In this document: positions 5,056 to 5,825 of the stretch, in pieces
How the letters are laid out: every line of letters starts with the position of its first letter
Numbering within the stretch: position 1 is the first letter of the stretch
Origin: Dehalococcoidia bacterium
Lineage (GTDB): Bacteria; Chloroflexota; Dehalococcoidia; Dehalococcoidales; JAUVZE01
Assembly: GCA_030602665.1 (NCBI GenBank)
Contig: JAUVZE010000073.1
Coordinates: forward strand, 1 to 5,825
DNA length: 5,825 nt
Direction of reading: 5' to 3'
Position numbers and translations under genes: made by a program
The notes under the pieces: generated by a model
What the model was told of the DNA's origin: nothing
The model's input: the letters and a program-made list of their open reading frames with translations, nothing else
Databases searched by the model: none

Positions 5056-5516
5056 GTAAGACAACTGAGTAGACTAATAGTAGGGGTCTGCATCCCACCG
5101 ATAATCTTGGCCAGCAATACCTCTCTCGGTGGTAATGTAGCCAGTGTCATCACATCCTTCGTGGTAAGCAGCCTATCGCTTAGAAAGCCTCCCTTAATAT
5201 CCATGGTTGCCTTGGAGGTGCGAATGTAGTCAGCCAAGGCTCTAGCTGGCTCAGTTATATTACCATAGCTAAAAGCAATAGCCGTTGGACCCTCAAAGAA
5301 GCTAACCAATTCGTTCCTACCGGCCCTTTCCACAGCGAACCGAGCCAGGGTATTCTTAATTACCTTATACTCAATACCCAGTTCCCTGAGACTACGGCGC
5401 AACTCAGTCATCTCCGGGGCTGATACTCCCCGGTAGTCGGTTAAGATACCAATGTTACACGTAGAAAAAACCTCCTGTAGACTGTCAATAATCTGTGCCT
5501 TCTTTTCCCTAGACAT
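4992..5516 (-). CDS. rplJ: Ribosomal protein L10 (uL10)
   Basis: uL10 anchors the stalk: its N-terminal domain binds 23S rRNA with L11, and its C-terminal helix carries L7/L12 dimers. As a free complex with L7/L12 it commonly binds its own mRNA leader to repress synthesis. The 174-aa length is normal. Conserved stretches are TDYRGVSAPEMTELRRSLRE (26-45), YKVIKNTLARFA (50-61), FEGPTAIAFS (75-84), KGGFL (108-112) and LPPREVLLAKIIGGMQTPT (128-146). The C-terminal L12-binding helix is about 147-172. ATG at 5516-5514 has AAGGGG (5524-5529) 7 nt upstream. It is preceded by an L10 leader and followed by rplL after 77 nt, a spacer made of a duplicate of its own 3' end. Confidence 0.97.
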   Translation of the reverse strand: MSREKKAQIIDSLQEVFSTCNIGILTDYRGVSAPEMTELRRSLRELGIEYKVIKNTLARFAVERAGRNELVSFFEGPTAIAFSYGNITEPARALADYIRTSKATMDIKGGFLSDRLLTTKDVMTLATLPPREVLLAKIIGGMQTPTISLLSCLTTPMRGFMNVLQARIKQLEGE

Positions 5517-5741
5517 TTTTTATCCCCTTCCAGCTATCCCTCTTAGTATTATTATTAAAATAAGTCCTCATGCCGAAACACAAGGACTTGTTACTAACCG
5601 AATTTTTCTTTAATGGAGAAATTTGTTAGTTCGCAATCCAAGTTTGCCTCGGCAGGCATAAGTTTAAGCCTAAATTGGCACCCACTATCTCAGGCCCGTC
5701 TGAACCTCCATCTAGAAATTTTTAACCTACTAACAAAAGTA
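5517..5741 (-). ncRNA. L10 leader (ribosomal protein L10 autoregulatory mRNA leader)
   Basis: The 225-nt rplA-rplJ spacer carries the conserved L10-binding core on the minus strand: AGATAGTGGGTGCC (5690-5677), a small loop, GGCTTAA (5670-5664) and CCTGCCGAGG (5656-5647). This matches the pattern I know from Firmicute L10 leaders (AGACAGNAGGTGCC...GGCTTAA...CCTGCCGAGG). GTGGG and CCTGC pair with two wobbles, and GCC pairs with GGC to close the inner loop. A possible closing stem of 9 bp joins TTTGTTAGT (5737-5729) to ACTAACAAA (5630-5622). Downstream lies an attenuator-like hairpin. By family knowledge L10 or L10-L12 binding here would reduce rplJ-rplL expression when the stalk complex is in excess. 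Confidence 0.85.
5545..5589 (-). terminator. Attenuator-type hairpin in the L10 leader
   Basis: On the minus strand AAGTCCT (5589-5583) pairs with AGGACTT (5568-5562); the stem can extend by TGTG/CATG with wobbles around a TTTCGG loop. It is followed by ATTTTAATAATAATA, U-rich but interrupted. It lies 45 nt upstream of the rplJ start, where L10 leaders usually place a regulated terminator. The interrupted T-tract makes it a weak or conditional terminator, as expected for attenuation. Confidence 0.55.
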
Positions 5742-5825
5742 TCAGCTAGAACTTAAGGACAGGGTAGTTTTGAGGTCAAGCCTTATACCCGGTCCCATAG
5801 TAGTTGCCAAGGAGGCAGTTCTAAC
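5742..5825 (-). CDS. rplA: Ribosomal protein L1 (uL1), C-terminal end only
   Basis: The right edge encodes the last 27 residues of L1 and its TGA stop (5744-5742): VRTASLATTMGPGIRLDLKT followed by TLSLSSS. The block LATTMGPGI+LD is the characteristic L1 C-terminus. L1 binds 23S rRNA in the mobile L1 stalk near the E-site. The rest of the gene, and presumably rplK before it, lie beyond the window. It precedes the L10 leader and rplJ in the standard rplKA-rplJL order. The Ser-rich tail replaces the more usual short acidic or Val-ending tail, a minor variation. Confidence 0.9.
   Translation of the reverse strand, partial: VRTASLATTMGPGIRLDLKTTLSLSSS

Noticed and set aside
1..5825. CRISPR array, insertion sequence, tRNA gene or phage/defence module
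   Set aside because: No regularly spaced repeats, transposase-like protein, terminal inverted repeats around a gene, tRNA-like fold or defence domain was seen on either strand.

Overview
This window holds ordinary bacterial housekeeping genes, most likely from a Chloroflexota (Dehalococcoidia-like) bacterium. That placement is inference: it rests on mid-range base composition, the style of the L10/L7-L12 proteins, a small zinc-ribbon/coiled-coil protein of a type I associate with that phylum, and an L10-L12 cluster with no rpoB after it. No marker here settles the taxonomy.

Layout from left to right. The minus strand carries the first 82 codons of uvrA (1-248, running off the left edge). A 375-nt gap follows with a candidate uvrA promoter, a GC-rich nested palindrome and a possible terminator. 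Next on the minus strand is a 204-aa double zinc-ribbon plus coiled-coil protein (624-1238). A 521-nt divergent intergenic region separates it from a plus-strand pair: a comM/yifB-family AAA+ ATPase (1760-3280) and a LUD-domain protein (3313-4026), 32 nt apart and probably co-transcribed. Convergent to these, on the minus strand and read from the right edge, are the rplA 3' end (5742-5825), an L10 leader RNA, rplJ (4992-5516), rplL (4399-4914) and a small two-helix membrane protein (4070-4327).

Functionally, rplA-rplJ-rplL supply the ribosomal L1 protein and the L10/L7-L12 stalk. The leader before rplJ carries the conserved L10-binding core and an attenuator-like hairpin, so stalk synthesis is probably autoregulated. 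uvrA (nucleotide excision repair) and comM (recombination and branch migration in transformation) both act on DNA but lie in separate transcription units.

The most unusual points are three. A 77-bp tandem duplication of the rplJ 3' end fills the rplJ-rplL gap and leaves a degenerate copy of the L10 C-terminus there. L7/L12 has an N-terminal extension of about 48 residues, acidic then basic. The L10 leader has a 9-bp complementarity that could form a switch. I see no CRISPR array, mobile element, phage gene or defence system, and no evidence for a wholly new multi-gene system.
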